Below the pieces are notes generated by a model. That model saw nothing but the letters and a program-made list of their open reading frames with translations, had not been told where the DNA came from and did no database searches. From Gammaproteobacteria bacterium (lineage in GTDB: Bacteria; Pseudomonadota; Gammaproteobacteria; Steroidobacterales; Woeseiaceae), in contig QOPG01000002.1 of NCBI GenBank assembly GCA_003331585.1, positions 1 through 64,000 on the forward strand: a stretch of DNA of 64,000 bases, read 5' to 3'. A program made the position numbers and the translations under genes. Positions 17,994-27,261 of the stretch are shown here, in pieces. Every line of letters begins with the position of its first letter. The first letter of the stretch is position 1.

Positions 17994-19439
17994 TTAATCC
18001 TCGTAATTATATAACCATTGCATAATCGAATCTTGCAATTCCTCGCCAAATCCCTTGTGAATATCTCTTTCATTGTGAATTATTGCTAAACCATAACGCT
18101 TTCCTGATTTTGAATGAATGTAACCCGCGACCGAGCTTACATGATCAATACTTCCTGTTTTTATATGCAACTTCCCAGTTAATTCATCATTTTCATTTCG
18201 ATCAGACATAGTTCCATCTAAACCTGATATTGCAAGTGATGATAGAAACTCTGGCATAAAATCACTAGCATATGCATATTTTAATAAATGAATAATTTGG
18301 TCAGCGGAAACAGTTGCTATTCTTGATAATCCAGATCCATTTTCGATATAAAATCCATCAGTACTAAGATTTTTTTCTTCAAGCCATGAGTAAATGAATT
18401 TTTGCCCCTTGATAATATCTCCTGGAGCAGAGATTTTTTCTGCCGCTAACGTAAGTAACAAATTTCGACTCATAGCATTATTACTATTTTTATTTATTTT
18501 ACTAATTAAATAAGAAAGGCTATCGGATTCATGAACAAAAAATGGTTCTAAAAGCTCATCCCCGATTGCTTTTGCCCAAACCCCATCAAATTCACCGCCA
18601 ATACTCTTCCATATAGATTGAAACAAACCATATGAATATTCGTTATGAGATAATACAGAACGAAAAAGGCTGTAATCTTGACAAGAATCTGGAAAAGTTC
18701 CTGAAAATACAAATTTCTCTTTTTTTTGAGAACTCGAAATTTGAATACCCTTTTGATAACCGACGCATTTGCTGACAACAGACTTTAAATTATTTGAAAA
18801 CCTGAAATTAGGTAATAAAGGGTCCTGCTTAATTTTTATGTATTCATCTTCAATGCTTGATTCCACAAAAAAACGAACAGATCTAAAATTAAACATTAGT
18901 GCATTTGGTCCGACATTATATGATCTGAGCGGCTCATTATCGAATTCACCTGGGTCATAACTGGGGTTCAAAAAATAACTATCGTCTATCAACAAATTTC
19001 CTGTAATTTTTTTAACTCCCTCAACTTTAAGTCTATTAAGCATTTTCCATACATTCTCAGTCGTAAGATACGGATCACCATAACCTTTAATTAAAAGATC
19101 ACCACTCAATACACCATCATTTAGATCACCTTTGACATAGAATGCGGTCTTCCATTTATATGTTGGCCCCAAAGCATCAAGAGCTATTGCAGTTGTAAAT
19201 AACTTCATTACTGAAGCAGGAGTTCTGGGTACCTTTGAATTCCATGATAAAATGATGTCCTCATTCTCTAAATCAACAATAAGAACACTCAGAGATGATG
19301 GATTTAAGTTCCTATGCTTGAGGACAGACTGAATATTCTTTGGTAACATCACAGATTCTTTTCCTGAAGCCATCGAAGCATAAAAAAGCACTACGCTTAA
19401 AATCATAGAAGAAAGAAATTTTTTTAAATAGCAATGCAT
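17994..19439 (-). CDS. dacB: DacB/PBP4, D-Ala-D-Ala carboxypeptidase/endopeptidase
   Basis: This periplasmic class C penicillin-binding protein trims peptidoglycan peptides. The ATG at 19439 is preferred because it begins a good signal peptide (MHCYLKKFLSSMILSVVLFY, then ASMASG). A TTG at 19469 would add 10 unlikely residues. Counted from the ATG, the catalytic motifs are Ser76-V-M-Lys79, Ser319-N-N and Lys427-T-G. It is 481 residues long. The long insert between SxxK and SxN is typical of PBP4. It is divergent from the MATE gene, with a 47-bp gap. Confidence 0.93.
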   Translation of the reverse strand: MHCYLKKFLSSMILSVVLFYASMASGKESVMLPKNIQSVLKHRNLNPSSLSVLIVDLENEDIILSWNSKVPRTPASVMKLFTTAIALDALGPTYKWKTAFYVKGDLNDGVLSGDLLIKGYGDPYLTTENVWKMLNRLKVEGVKKITGNLLIDDSYFLNPSYDPGEFDNEPLRSYNVGPNALMFNFRSVRFFVESSIEDEYIKIKQDPLLPNFRFSNNLKSVVSKCVGYQKGIQISSSQKKEKFVFSGTFPDSCQDYSLFRSVLSHNEYSYGLFQSIWKSIGGEFDGVWAKAIGDELLEPFFVHESDSLSYLISKINKNSNNAMSRNLLLTLAAEKISAPGDIIKGQKFIYSWLEEKNLSTDGFYIENGSGLSRIATVSADQIIHLLKYAYASDFMPEFLSSLAISGLDGTMSDRNENDELTGKLHIKTGSIDHVSSVAGYIHSKSGKRYGLAIIHNERDIHKGFGEELQDSIMQWLYNYED

Positions 19440-19486
19440 TGATTCGTATTTCAAAAAACCCTGAGACAAATTAAAGTCGCACTATC

Positions 19487-20905
19487 ATGACACAAGATAA
19501 TACAGTTAAAAATAATAAGTATAAAAGCTGGATTTCAATATTTTTTAATTCTCTTAAAGAAAACGATGAAGATTTCACCACAACTCCAATAAAAATAGCT
19601 CTACCCATGCTAGCTATTCCGATGATGATTGAACTATCAATGGAGGCAATTTTTGCAGTTGTTGATATCACTTTTGTTTCTTTTTTAGGAACAAATGCTG
19701 TTGCCGCAGTCGGTATCACTGAAGCATTGATAACAGTGTTGTATGCAGTTTCTATGGGTCTGGGTGTAACTGTTACAGCGATGGTATCAAGAAGAATTGG
19801 TGAAAATAAAAGAAAAGAAGCTGCAGAAATTACAGGACAAATTATATGGATAAGCGGGGTTATTTCTATTTTTATAGCAACAATCGGTTATCTATATGCC
19901 GCAGATATGCTGGAATTACTTGGAGCGAATAAATCAGTTGTTGAAATCGGTGAAAGCTATACAACAATATTATTTTGTGGTTCGGCTAGCATAATGTATC
20001 TATTTCTTCTTAATGCCGCATTCAGAGGCGCAGGTGACGCATCCATCGCATTCAAGTCCCTCGCTTTAGCTAATGGAATAAATATAATACTGGATCCTTG
20101 TCTTATTTTTGGAATTGGATTTTTTCCCGAGCTTGGTGTTAAAGGGGCGGCAATTGCTACAACAATTGGCAGAACAATAGGCGTGCTTTACCTAGTATAC
20201 GTTCTGTTTCAGGGCAACAACAGGCTGCAACTGAAAGTGAAAAACTTAGCGATCAGACTGCATATCATAAAAAGAATTATCAAAATCTCTGTATATGGTA
20301 TTTCACAATTTCTCCTCTCAACTTCTAGTTGGCTTTTACTCATAAAAATTATAGCTATGTTCGGTTCAGCGCCAATAGCAGCATACACGATTACTCTCAG
20401 ACTAATGGAATTTGTGTGGTTACCTGTATGGGGCCTTGGAAATGCAGCAGCCACGCTTGTTGGGCAAAATCTTGGTGCAAATAGAGCAGATAGAGCGATA
20501 AGGTCAGTCAAATTAACAGCAAAATACAGCCTATATTTCATGATCATTTTCGGTGTCTTGCAATTCATATTTGCCAGTCAAATAATGAATTTATTCAGTG
20601 ACAACCAAGATGTGATTAATTACGGTATAAATTGCCTCAAAATAATTGCCTGTGGTTATCCAGCCTTAGCGATTGGAATGATTATAGTGCAATCATTAAA
20701 CGGTGCGGGCGACATAAAATCACCAGCAATTATTAATTTTTTATCCTATTGGGTTATACAAATTCCACTTGCCTACTTTCTCTCAGTACATACTGATTTA
20801 ATGGGTAATGGAGTATTTATATCAATCTTAGTTGCTGAAATTATTCTGGCAATTCTCGCCTACCTCGTTTTCCAGAAATCAAAATGGCAAGAAGTAAATA
20901 TCTAG
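19487..20905 (+). CDS. MATE-family multidrug/sodium antiporter
   Basis: This is a 472-residue membrane protein with about 12 helices in two related halves. The first half begins IALPMLAIPMMIELSMEAIFAVVDITFVSFLGTNAVAAVGI, characteristic of MATE exporters (NorM/DinF relatives). In the second half, ATLVGQNLGANRADRA and the final NGAGDIKSP repeat elements of the first (AFRGAGDAS). A soluble N-terminal stretch of ~30 residues precedes helix 1. The substrate cannot be predicted. An orphan ABC ATPase gene follows 10 nt downstream. Confidence 0.9.
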   Translation: MTQDNTVKNNKYKSWISIFFNSLKENDEDFTTTPIKIALPMLAIPMMIELSMEAIFAVVDITFVSFLGTNAVAAVGITEALITVLYAVSMGLGVTVTAMVSRRIGENKRKEAAEITGQIIWISGVISIFIATIGYLYAADMLELLGANKSVVEIGESYTTILFCGSASIMYLFLLNAAFRGAGDASIAFKSLALANGINIILDPCLIFGIGFFPELGVKGAAIATTIGRTIGVLYLVYVLFQGNNRLQLKVKNLAIRLHIIKRIIKISVYGISQFLLSTSSWLLLIKIIAMFGSAPIAAYTITLRLMEFVWLPVWGLGNAAATLVGQNLGANRADRAIRSVKLTAKYSLYFMIIFGVLQFIFASQIMNLFSDNQDVINYGINCLKIIACGYPALAIGMIIVQSLNGAGDIKSPAIINFLSYWVIQIPLAYFLSVHTDLMGNGVFISILVAEIILAILAYLVFQKSKWQEVNI

Positions 20906-20915
20906 GGCTAACTGG

Positions 20916-21725
20916 ATGAATGAAATAAAAATATTCTTTGAGGCTCATAAAGTTGATTTATTCAGAAGCAATAAATTAATTTTAAAAAACCTTAACCTAA
21001 AGATTAACGATAATGAGTCTATTGCCATTCTTGGTCCAAATGGATCAGGAAAAACAACACTTATAAAAACCATTAATCGAGAAATATATCCTGCCATAAA
21101 AAAAAGTTCGTACTTAAAGATTTATGGCAAAAAGACATGGAATGTTTGGCGATTGAGATCAATGATTGGAATCGTATCCGACGATTTAATACAATCTTAT
21201 AATCAAGATGTTATTGGAATTGAGGTTGTAATGTCTGGATATCACGCAAGCATTGGCGTTCATGGGCAAATTCAACGAAGATTGACGACCAAGCAAATTG
21301 ATAAAGCTGAAGAGATTATGGAAAAACTGGATATCTCATTACTTAAAAATCAGCCTCTAAAAAAAATGTCAATGGGTCAGAAAAAAAGATGCTTATTAGC
21401 ACGCGCCCTGGTCCATAACCCGAAGATCCTCCTCTTAGATGAACCTACAACCGGACTGGATCTTTCAAGTACCTACAAATATATGGATATTCTATCCAGT
21501 CTTAAGAAAGAGGGGCACAATATAATTCTTGTTACACATAACATCCATGAAATAAATAATGTGATAGAACGTGTCATTATGCTAAAACAAGGAAAAATTG
21601 TTGCAGATGGCAAGAAAGATAAAATTCTTACTGAAGAAAATTTAACCAATACTTTTGATATTGAAGTCGGTTTAAAAAAATTAAATGGGAATTTATTACC
21701 TTACAGAAAAACTATTCTGCAATAA
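20916..21725 (+). CDS. ABC transporter ATP-binding protein, ModF/YlmA-like, without adjacent permease
   Basis: This single ATPase domain has 269 residues. Walker A is GPNGSGKTT (40-48), the signature is MSMGQ (151-155) in place of LSGGQ, Walker B is ILLLDEPT (171-178) and the H-loop is VTHN. NVWRLRSMIGIVSDDL and the pattern around it resemble the ModF/YlmA group of stand-alone ATPases. No permease or binding protein is nearby; the upstream neighbour is the MATE gene. Its last 14 bp overlap the convergent GIY-YIG gene. The substrate and partner are unknown. Confidence 0.82.
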   Translation: MNEIKIFFEAHKVDLFRSNKLILKNLNLKINDNESIAILGPNGSGKTTLIKTINREIYPAIKKSSYLKIYGKKTWNVWRLRSMIGIVSDDLIQSYNQDVIGIEVVMSGYHASIGVHGQIQRRLTTKQIDKAEEIMEKLDISLLKNQPLKKMSMGQKKRCLLARALVHNPKILLLDEPTTGLDLSSTYKYMDILSSLKKEGHNIILVTHNIHEINNVIERVIMLKQGKIVADGKKDKILTEENLTNTFDIEVGLKKLNGNLLPYRKTILQ

Positions 21726-21996
21726 AAGCGTCAATAAAATCTCTTAATTCACTTGGATTGCTTAAGAAATATTCCTTCTTGTCTTTTGAAAACTTTTTGA
21801 GTTGATACTCGAGTTTGAGAGCCTGCCCTTTTTCTTTAATTTGATGAGAAAAAACTAAATTGAAAGGCTTCTTACCCTGAAGATATTTTGCTCCTCGCTT
21901 TCCAGATGTATGCTCTCTCTGTCTTCTTTCTATATCATTGGTGATGCCGATGTAAAGGCTGTCATCGTTGCATCTTAATATATAAATATTCCACAT
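21712..21996 (-). CDS. GIY-YIG domain protein, UPF0213/YhbQ-like
   Basis: This 94-residue single GIY-YIG nuclease-fold protein has WNIYILRCNDDSLYIGITNDIERRQREH, followed by GAKYLQGKKPFNLVF and ALKLEYQLKKFSKDKKE. The catalytic fold is intact by eye. Proteins of this small family are common in bacteria and their role is unclear, possibly linked to nucleic-acid repair. It overlaps the end of the ABC ATPase gene and sits just after the acyltransferase on the same strand. Confidence 0.88.
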   Translation of the reverse strand: MWNIYILRCNDDSLYIGITNDIERRQREHTSGKRGAKYLQGKKPFNLVFSHQIKEKGQALKLEYQLKKFSKDKKEYFLSNPSELRDFIDAFIAE

Positions 21997-22014
21997 ATTG
22001 GCACATATTATTTT

Positions 22015-22899
22015 TTATAAAAAATCATGTTTTATTTCAGAGATTTTTGTGTCTTTTTCTTGCCATAGCTGATTTAACCAACTGTGAAATTTCTCTTTAT
22101 TTTTGCTGTTTTCATGATAATCATTTGCAAGCATCCAGTCCTCAATTTCTATTTTTTTAATATCAACAATAACTCTATCAAATCCGCCACAAAGAAGATT
22201 CCAAAAACTTACCGTGCCATCTGGATAAACAATTGTTATATCCAGAATCTTGTTAAACATTTCTCCCATTGAGGATAATGCCAAACTAATTCCACCAGCT
22301 TTAGGTGCAAGTAGATTTTTGAAAGGCGAGTTTGTTTCTTTTAGCTTTTCCTCACTACATCGTGTGCCTTCAACAAAATTGATCACGCTGGTCGGATTGT
22401 CTTGAAATTTTTTACAGGCTTTTTGAGTGGCTTTAATGTCTTGCCCCTTTTTATTTGGAAATTTCTCCAAATAGGATTTTGAATATCTTTGCATGAATGG
22501 CATATCGAGTGCCCACCATGCTATCCCCAAGAACGGAAGCCAGATCAATTCACGTTTAATGAAAAATTTTAAAAAAGGAACCTTCTTATTAAGAACTGTC
22601 TGCAGAACAATGATATCGACCCAAGATAGATGATTTGCCAGGATTAAATACCAATTTTCTACAATCAACTGATCATTGCCTTTAATATTCCATTTTGTTT
22701 TATTTATGGAAGAAAATATAAACGAATTACATGAGACCCACATTGAAGCCATCTGGCTGCAGTATTTATTAAAAAAGACTTTTGAAGATTTTGCAGGTGA
22801 TATTCCTCTCAATACAGCGAAAAGTATCAGTGGAATAAACCACAACACCGTGTTCAAAAATAAAACAAATAAAACTAGTGCGCCTCTTATATTTTTCAC
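22015..22899 (-). CDS. PlsC-like acyltransferase, YihG family
   Basis: This 294-residue membrane acyltransferase is related to 1-acylglycerol-3-phosphate acyltransferases. The catalytic motif is HX4D, His90...Asp95 (NHLSWVD). The second motif is VEGTR (176-180), in place of the more usual PEGTR. An N-terminal membrane helix (~8-30) precedes it. The sequence between and after these motifs resembles the YihG group. The GTG start at 22899 has AAGG ~8-9 nt upstream. Its role is phospholipid synthesis or remodelling. Confidence 0.85.
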   Translation of the reverse strand: MKNIRGALVLFVLFLNTVLWFIPLILFAVLRGISPAKSSKVFFNKYCSQMASMWVSCNSFIFSSINKTKWNIKGNDQLIVENWYLILANHLSWVDIIVLQTVLNKKVPFLKFFIKRELIWLPFLGIAWWALDMPFMQRYSKSYLEKFPNKKGQDIKATQKACKKFQDNPTSVINFVEGTRCSEEKLKETNSPFKNLLAPKAGGISLALSSMGEMFNKILDITIVYPDGTVSFWNLLCGGFDRVIVDIKKIEIEDWMLANDYHENSKNKEKFHSWLNQLWQEKDTKISEIKHDFL

Positions 22900-23043
22900 A
22901 GAAAGCGCCTTTGTTTTATTATCCGATTAATTGATTGTATTTGAAACATTCTGCTTTGCTTGATAACTCTTATGAGTATAATGTAGACCATAAATTTAAA
23001 GTGATGCAATTATCGCTTAATTCACAAGAGGTATTCAATAATT

Positions 23044-23937
23044 ATGTCAGAAGCCAAGCTCATTAATGGAAAACTGAAAGCCCAGGAACTCACTGATAAA
23101 ATAAAGCAATCTACATCTGACTTAAAGAATAATGGAATTGTACCTGGATTGGCAGTCATAATCATTGGTGAAGATCCTGCAAGTCAAGTTTATGTCAGAA
23201 ACAAAAAAAGAACTGCGGAAGACTGTGGTTTTTTCTCTGTGCAGCATAATTTATCTAAAAATGTAAGTCAGCCAGAGGTATTGGATCTTATCAATAAATT
23301 GAATAATGATGACCAGATTCACGGTATATTGGTTCAGCTGCCACTTCCTAGCCACTTGGATGAAAAAGAAATAACACAAACTATTGCACCTTATAAAGAT
23401 GTTGATGGATTTCATTACGTTAACATAGGTCAATTGTCTGCTGGAGAATTAGAGCAAGCATTCGTTCCATGTACTCCAGCTGGATGTATGCTGATGATCG
23501 AAGATCATGTTGGCAAAGATCTCTCTGGAATGCACGCGGTTGTTATTGGAAGATCAAATATTGTTGGTAAACCAATGGCAAATCTACTCCTTAAGGCCAA
23601 TGCAACAGTGACCATCTGCCACAGCAGAACCTCAGATTTAGAATCTATTACAAAAACAGCAGACATTGTTATTGCCGCGGTCGGTCGACCAGATATGGTG
23701 AAAGGTGAGCACATAAAAGACGGAGCAATTGTGATAGATGTAGGTATAAATCGTATAGAGGTAGAAGAAAAAGGAGAGACAAAATCAAAACTTACTGGAG
23801 ATGTTGATTTCAAAAGTGCTGCAATGATCGCAAGCGCTATCACTCCAGTTCCTGGGGGAGTTGGCCCCATGACAATCGCAATGCTTATGTTTAATACATT
23901 GAAAGCAGCCGAATTTTCAAGCACAAAGCAAACATGA
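23044..23937 (+). CDS. folD: FolD, methylene-THF dehydrogenase/cyclohydrolase
   Basis: This bifunctional enzyme interconverts 5,10-methylene-, methenyl- and 10-formyl-tetrahydrofolate with NADP. The catalytic segment is Tyr50...Lys54 (YVRNKK). Other blocks are [46 protein letters not shown] and [12 protein letters not shown]. It is 297 residues long, close to the usual ~290. AGAGG precedes the ATG. It overlaps the following dioxygenase gene by 4 nt, so the two are coupled. Confidence 0.96.
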   Translation: MSEAKLINGKLKAQELTDKIKQSTSDLKNNGIVPGLAVIIIGEDPASQVYVRNKKRTAEDCGFFSVQHNLSKNVSQPEVLDLINKLNNDDQIHGILVQLPLPSHLDEKEITQTIAPYKDVDGFHYVNIGQLSAGELEQAFVPCTPAGCMLMIEDHVGKDLSGMHAVVIGRSNIVGKPMANLLLKANATVTICHSRTSDLESITKTADIVIAAVGRPDMVKGEHIKDGAIVIDVGINRIEVEEKGETKSKLTGDVDFKSAAMIASAITPVPGGVGPMTIAMLMFNTLKAAEFSSTKQT

Positions 23938-24896
23938 TTGAACTAAAAGAACCGCCAAAAATCGATCTCAACCAACTTCGAAAAGATTCCCCGGATTACA
24001 AAAAAACCATCCAAGAAATTAAACAAGCCGCATTAGATCCCGGTTTCTTTTGCCTTGAAAATATTTCAGAGGAGCAGACGGACCTTTTCGAGAACACAAA
24101 GAAACAAATGGATGCTTTCTTCTCACTTGGAAGTGATGACCCCATTAAACTGGATATCGATACAACTAATTCGGATAACAGCTATGGATGGATGCCAATG
24201 TTCCAAGAGCCGGCCTACGAGGCAGGAACCCTCGCTCATCTTGAGTCATTTGATTTTGGTAGAAGAAAAAAATCAACAGAGAAGCCATGTTATAAACCAA
24301 ACCGTTGGCCACAAATAAAATTGTTTAAAGAAGATATTCGAAATATATGGGATGCATACACAAATATAGGAATGCTGACACTTGATGCCCTAAATGAAGC
24401 TTTTATTTTTCCTAATGAATTTCTCAAAAATAATTGCAGTACCCAAGACCTCAGTACGATGAGATTGCTGAACTATCCAAAAGTAGAGAGTTCTTTTATC
24501 AATAAAAATAATGTTGGTATATCTGCACATACCGACTTTGAGTGTATTACATTGATATCGCAAACTTCTCCTGGACTGGAAGTCAAAGGCGTCAATGGAG
24601 ATTGGTATAAAGCTTCAACCGATGATAAGAAAATCATGGTAATTTTTGGAAAGATGCTTGAGGTATGGACTAATGGTGAAATCAAAGCTACACCTCACAG
24701 GGTATTAAATCGCGAATGGCAGAGATACAGCATTGTGATGTTTTTTGGAGTAAATGATGAGATTACCATAAAACCATTGGCTCAATTCACAGAGAATAAA
24801 GAGAATAAATACGCTCCAATTAAACAAAGAGCACATATCGACGAGGAAATAAAAAAAGCTCTCGAGAACAGAGATTCACTGAATGATGCTATATAA
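23934..24896 (+). CDS. Isopenicillin-N-synthase-like Fe(II)/2-oxoglutarate dioxygenase
   Basis: This is a 320-residue non-heme iron oxygenase. The iron triad is His199-x-Asp201 (SAHTDFE) and His255 (TPHRVLNR). Arg264 and Ser266 (QRYSIV) would bind 2-oxoglutarate. The N-terminal part, with [10 protein letters not shown], fits the DIOX_N domain of this family. The substrate is unknown. It is translationally coupled to folD (4-nt overlap), though a folate link is not established. It is convergent with, and overlaps by 8 bp, the serine/threonine dehydratase gene. A second member of the family lies at 46228. Confidence 0.88.
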   Translation: MIELKEPPKIDLNQLRKDSPDYKKTIQEIKQAALDPGFFCLENISEEQTDLFENTKKQMDAFFSLGSDDPIKLDIDTTNSDNSYGWMPMFQEPAYEAGTLAHLESFDFGRRKKSTEKPCYKPNRWPQIKLFKEDIRNIWDAYTNIGMLTLDALNEAFIFPNEFLKNNCSTQDLSTMRLLNYPKVESSFINKNNVGISAHTDFECITLISQTSPGLEVKGVNGDWYKASTDDKKIMVIFGKMLEVWTNGEIKATPHRVLNREWQRYSIVMFFGVNDEITIKPLAQFTENKENKYAPIKQRAHIDEEIKKALENRDSLNDAI

Positions 24897-25857
24897 TCTT
24901 CTTTAATGAATCTCTAGATATATTTCCACCACAAATTACAATAACGGCTTTCTTCCCGACATATTTTCTTTTTGTCGCTAAAAATCCCGCTATAGCAACA
25001 CTTGCCGCACCCTCTATCAGCATTCTGTGGTTATCAATAAAATTATTAAGATTCATTATTATTTCATTCTCAGAAATGAGTTCAAAGCGATCTATTAATT
25101 GTTTGCATAATTCAAAAGTTATTGCCCCCTTTTCGATGCCACCAGCGGTTCCATCTGAAAGTGTTGGTTCACTTTCAATGTCTAAAATTTCGTCCGCATC
25201 AATCGAGTGAGCCATAACAGCAGAATTAGAAGGTTGGCATCCAATAATATCAAGGGCTTTATTGGAAAATTTAGCATACGAACTGATTCCAGATATCAAT
25301 CCACCACCTCCAACCGAGACAGAAATCACATCACAGTCTGGCAATTGATCCATTATCTCAAAACCACAAGTTCCTTGCCCTGATATCACATCGAAATCAT
25401 TATAGGGTGATAGGTATGTTAGATTATTTTTAGTTGCATAGTCTCGGGCAAAATTTTCTGTATCAACGCCATCCTCACCATGAAAACGCACCTCACATCC
25501 AGAATTTTTTATGGCATTAACTTTGACTGAGGATGTAGCTTCAGGCACAAAAACTAGACCTTTAATACCGAGCTCTTTCATCGCGAAAGCTGATGCCGCT
25601 CCGTGGTTTCCGCTAGATGCAGTTACACACCCATCCTTTTTTTCTTTCTTAGATAAAGAAAGAATTTTATTGAACGCCCCTCTCGCTTTGAATGATCCGG
25701 TAACTTGAAAATTTTCTAATTTCAACCAAACTTCTGCGCCACTATGTTCACTCAAATAAGCTGAATACTCAAGAGGCGTAACTCTCGTGAAATCTTTGAT
25801 TCTGTCAACAGCCTCTTCTATCGAAGATGGCAGAGAATCTAGATTTTTTTTATTCAC
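24889..25857 (-). CDS. Threonine/serine dehydratase-like PLP enzyme (catabolic type)
   Basis: This fold type II PLP enzyme has 322 residues. The PLP lysine is Lys57 in TGSFKARGA. SSGNHGAA binds the substrate carboxylate, SVGGGGLISGI binds the PLP phosphate, and VIVICGGNIS closes the protein. There is no C-terminal ACT-like domain, unlike the ilvA product at 62083, so this is the short non-feedback type. Threonine or serine deamination is likely; serine racemase or 3-hydroxyaspartate lyase activity is possible. The start is GTG at 25857. It precedes no obvious partner gene. Confidence 0.85.
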   Translation of the reverse strand: MNKKNLDSLPSSIEEAVDRIKDFTRVTPLEYSAYLSEHSGAEVWLKLENFQVTGSFKARGAFNKILSLSKKEKKDGCVTASSGNHGAASAFAMKELGIKGLVFVPEATSSVKVNAIKNSGCEVRFHGEDGVDTENFARDYATKNNLTYLSPYNDFDVISGQGTCGFEIMDQLPDCDVISVSVGGGGLISGISSYAKFSNKALDIIGCQPSNSAVMAHSIDADEILDIESEPTLSDGTAGGIEKGAITFELCKQLIDRFELISENEIIMNLNNFIDNHRMLIEGAASVAIAGFLATKRKYVGKKAVIVICGGNISRDSLKKII

Positions 25858-25871
25858 AATTCATCTTTAAG

Positions 25872-27056
25872 CTAGACGCATTTGGAAAGTATTTCCATAT
25901 CACTTTCATAGGAACTTGCATCGAGCGGACCAAAAGAAAACCTAATAAAGTTATCCATAGGACTTGATGATTCACCGTCTCGAGTCATATCACAAAGATA
26001 TCCAGGTAGAATTCCAGCATCATATTTAAAAAGCCTTTCATTGAATTCATCAGCAGAGGTTCCATTAGGTAATAACCCCCAATGATAAAAACCTCCGCAT
26101 CCGGTAAAAAGCTCAAAACCTAGGTCACTCAAACCTTTCTCATATCTTTTTCTTTGCGACATAAAGAAATCACAAACTGCCTGACGAGCTTGTGACACCC
26201 GATCTTTTTCAAGTAGCTGCGTTACGTATAGTTGAGATGCTCTAGAGACGCCACCCATACCAATTGATGAGTAGTTCCTGAATAATTCGATATGCTTCTT
26301 CGCCGCAATTATCCACCCAACACGCATTCCTGGAACCTGAAGTCCCTTTGTAGCTGCGCCGGCAATAAATATATCTGTATCGTCTATGTTGTCAACATAT
26401 TGAATCGCACTCATTGGTTCTGGGTCATTATAAAATTCATAGGCCTCGTCGAATAGAGCACCTTTTCCTTCTTGGCTGTATTTCTTGACGATTTTTCTTA
26501 ATCGATCTGGTTCTAGTGCAACTCCTGTCGGATTGCATGGATTACTCTTAAGCAAAAAAACCCTTTTGGTATCTTCAACAGGCTCAATATCATAATCCTC
26601 ATCAGAGGGTCTAAAATTGTTGTCAATGTTGCTAGGGATAAAATGAACTTTTCTATCTAACAATCTAAACATGTCCCAATAAGGTGTATATTCTGTCTCC
26701 TCAAGTGCAACGCAGATATCTGATTCAAGAAATGTCATACATGCCATTAATCCGGGTCTGCCACCAGCAAACACTCCTACATTATCTGGAGTAATGCCGG
26801 CATCATAGTGATTGTTGTAATAATCAGAAATAGCTGTTCTTAGTTCAATTTCACCAGTTGCCTTTGGATACTTTAGGTCATATGTCGTATCAAGATTGAT
26901 CGTATCAGGTAAAGCCGGTCCATTTGGGAGTTGAGAAGTAATAGGATAACCTTGTGCCCATGGATGAGTTTTGCCATCACCCATATATTTATTTGTTGCG
27001 TCTGCAAATTTAAATAGCGTCTCGTATACACCCATTGGTGGAAATTGAATCAACAT
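25872..27056 (-). CDS. Class I/II aminotransferase
   Basis: This is a 394-residue fold type I PLP enzyme. NPTG is at 175-178, FDEAY at 202-206 (Asp203), and the PLP lysine is probably Lys237 in AGAATKGLQVPGMRVGW. The motif around the lysine is unusual; SxSK is the norm in this family. The substrate cannot be inferred. It is 14 nt upstream of the dehydratase gene on the same strand, so the two are probably cotranscribed. That suggests an amino-acid degradation pair. It is divergent from the DMT transporter. Confidence 0.85.
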   Translation of the reverse strand: MLIQFPPMGVYETLFKFADATNKYMGDGKTHPWAQGYPITSQLPNGPALPDTINLDTTYDLKYPKATGEIELRTAISDYYNNHYDAGITPDNVGVFAGGRPGLMACMTFLESDICVALEETEYTPYWDMFRLLDRKVHFIPSNIDNNFRPSDEDYDIEPVEDTKRVFLLKSNPCNPTGVALEPDRLRKIVKKYSQEGKGALFDEAYEFYNDPEPMSAIQYVDNIDDTDIFIAGAATKGLQVPGMRVGWIIAAKKHIELFRNYSSIGMGGVSRASQLYVTQLLEKDRVSQARQAVCDFFMSQRKRYEKGLSDLGFELFTGCGGFYHWGLLPNGTSADEFNERLFKYDAGILPGYLCDMTRDGESSSPMDNFIRFSFGPLDASSYESDMEILSKCV

Positions 27057-27261
27057 AATTTTTCCTTATTTTTTCTGATTTAACTTTTTTACTTTTAAGG
27101 TATTATCCATAAAAGTATATTGCGAATAGATTAAAGAATAGGTGAAAATCTTATCATTTTTTCTGGCTAGAACAATAAAAATCACACATTTCGATAGAAA
27201 AAGATTGAGATCAATTATCAAAGATAAAATATTTCTTCTCAGATGAATTAGGCAATAATAA

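Noticed and set aside
22954-22982. A TATAAT at 22977-22982 upstream of folD as a promoter -10 box.
   Set aside because: No acceptable -35 box at 16-18 nt spacing; TATAAT alone is common in this base composition.
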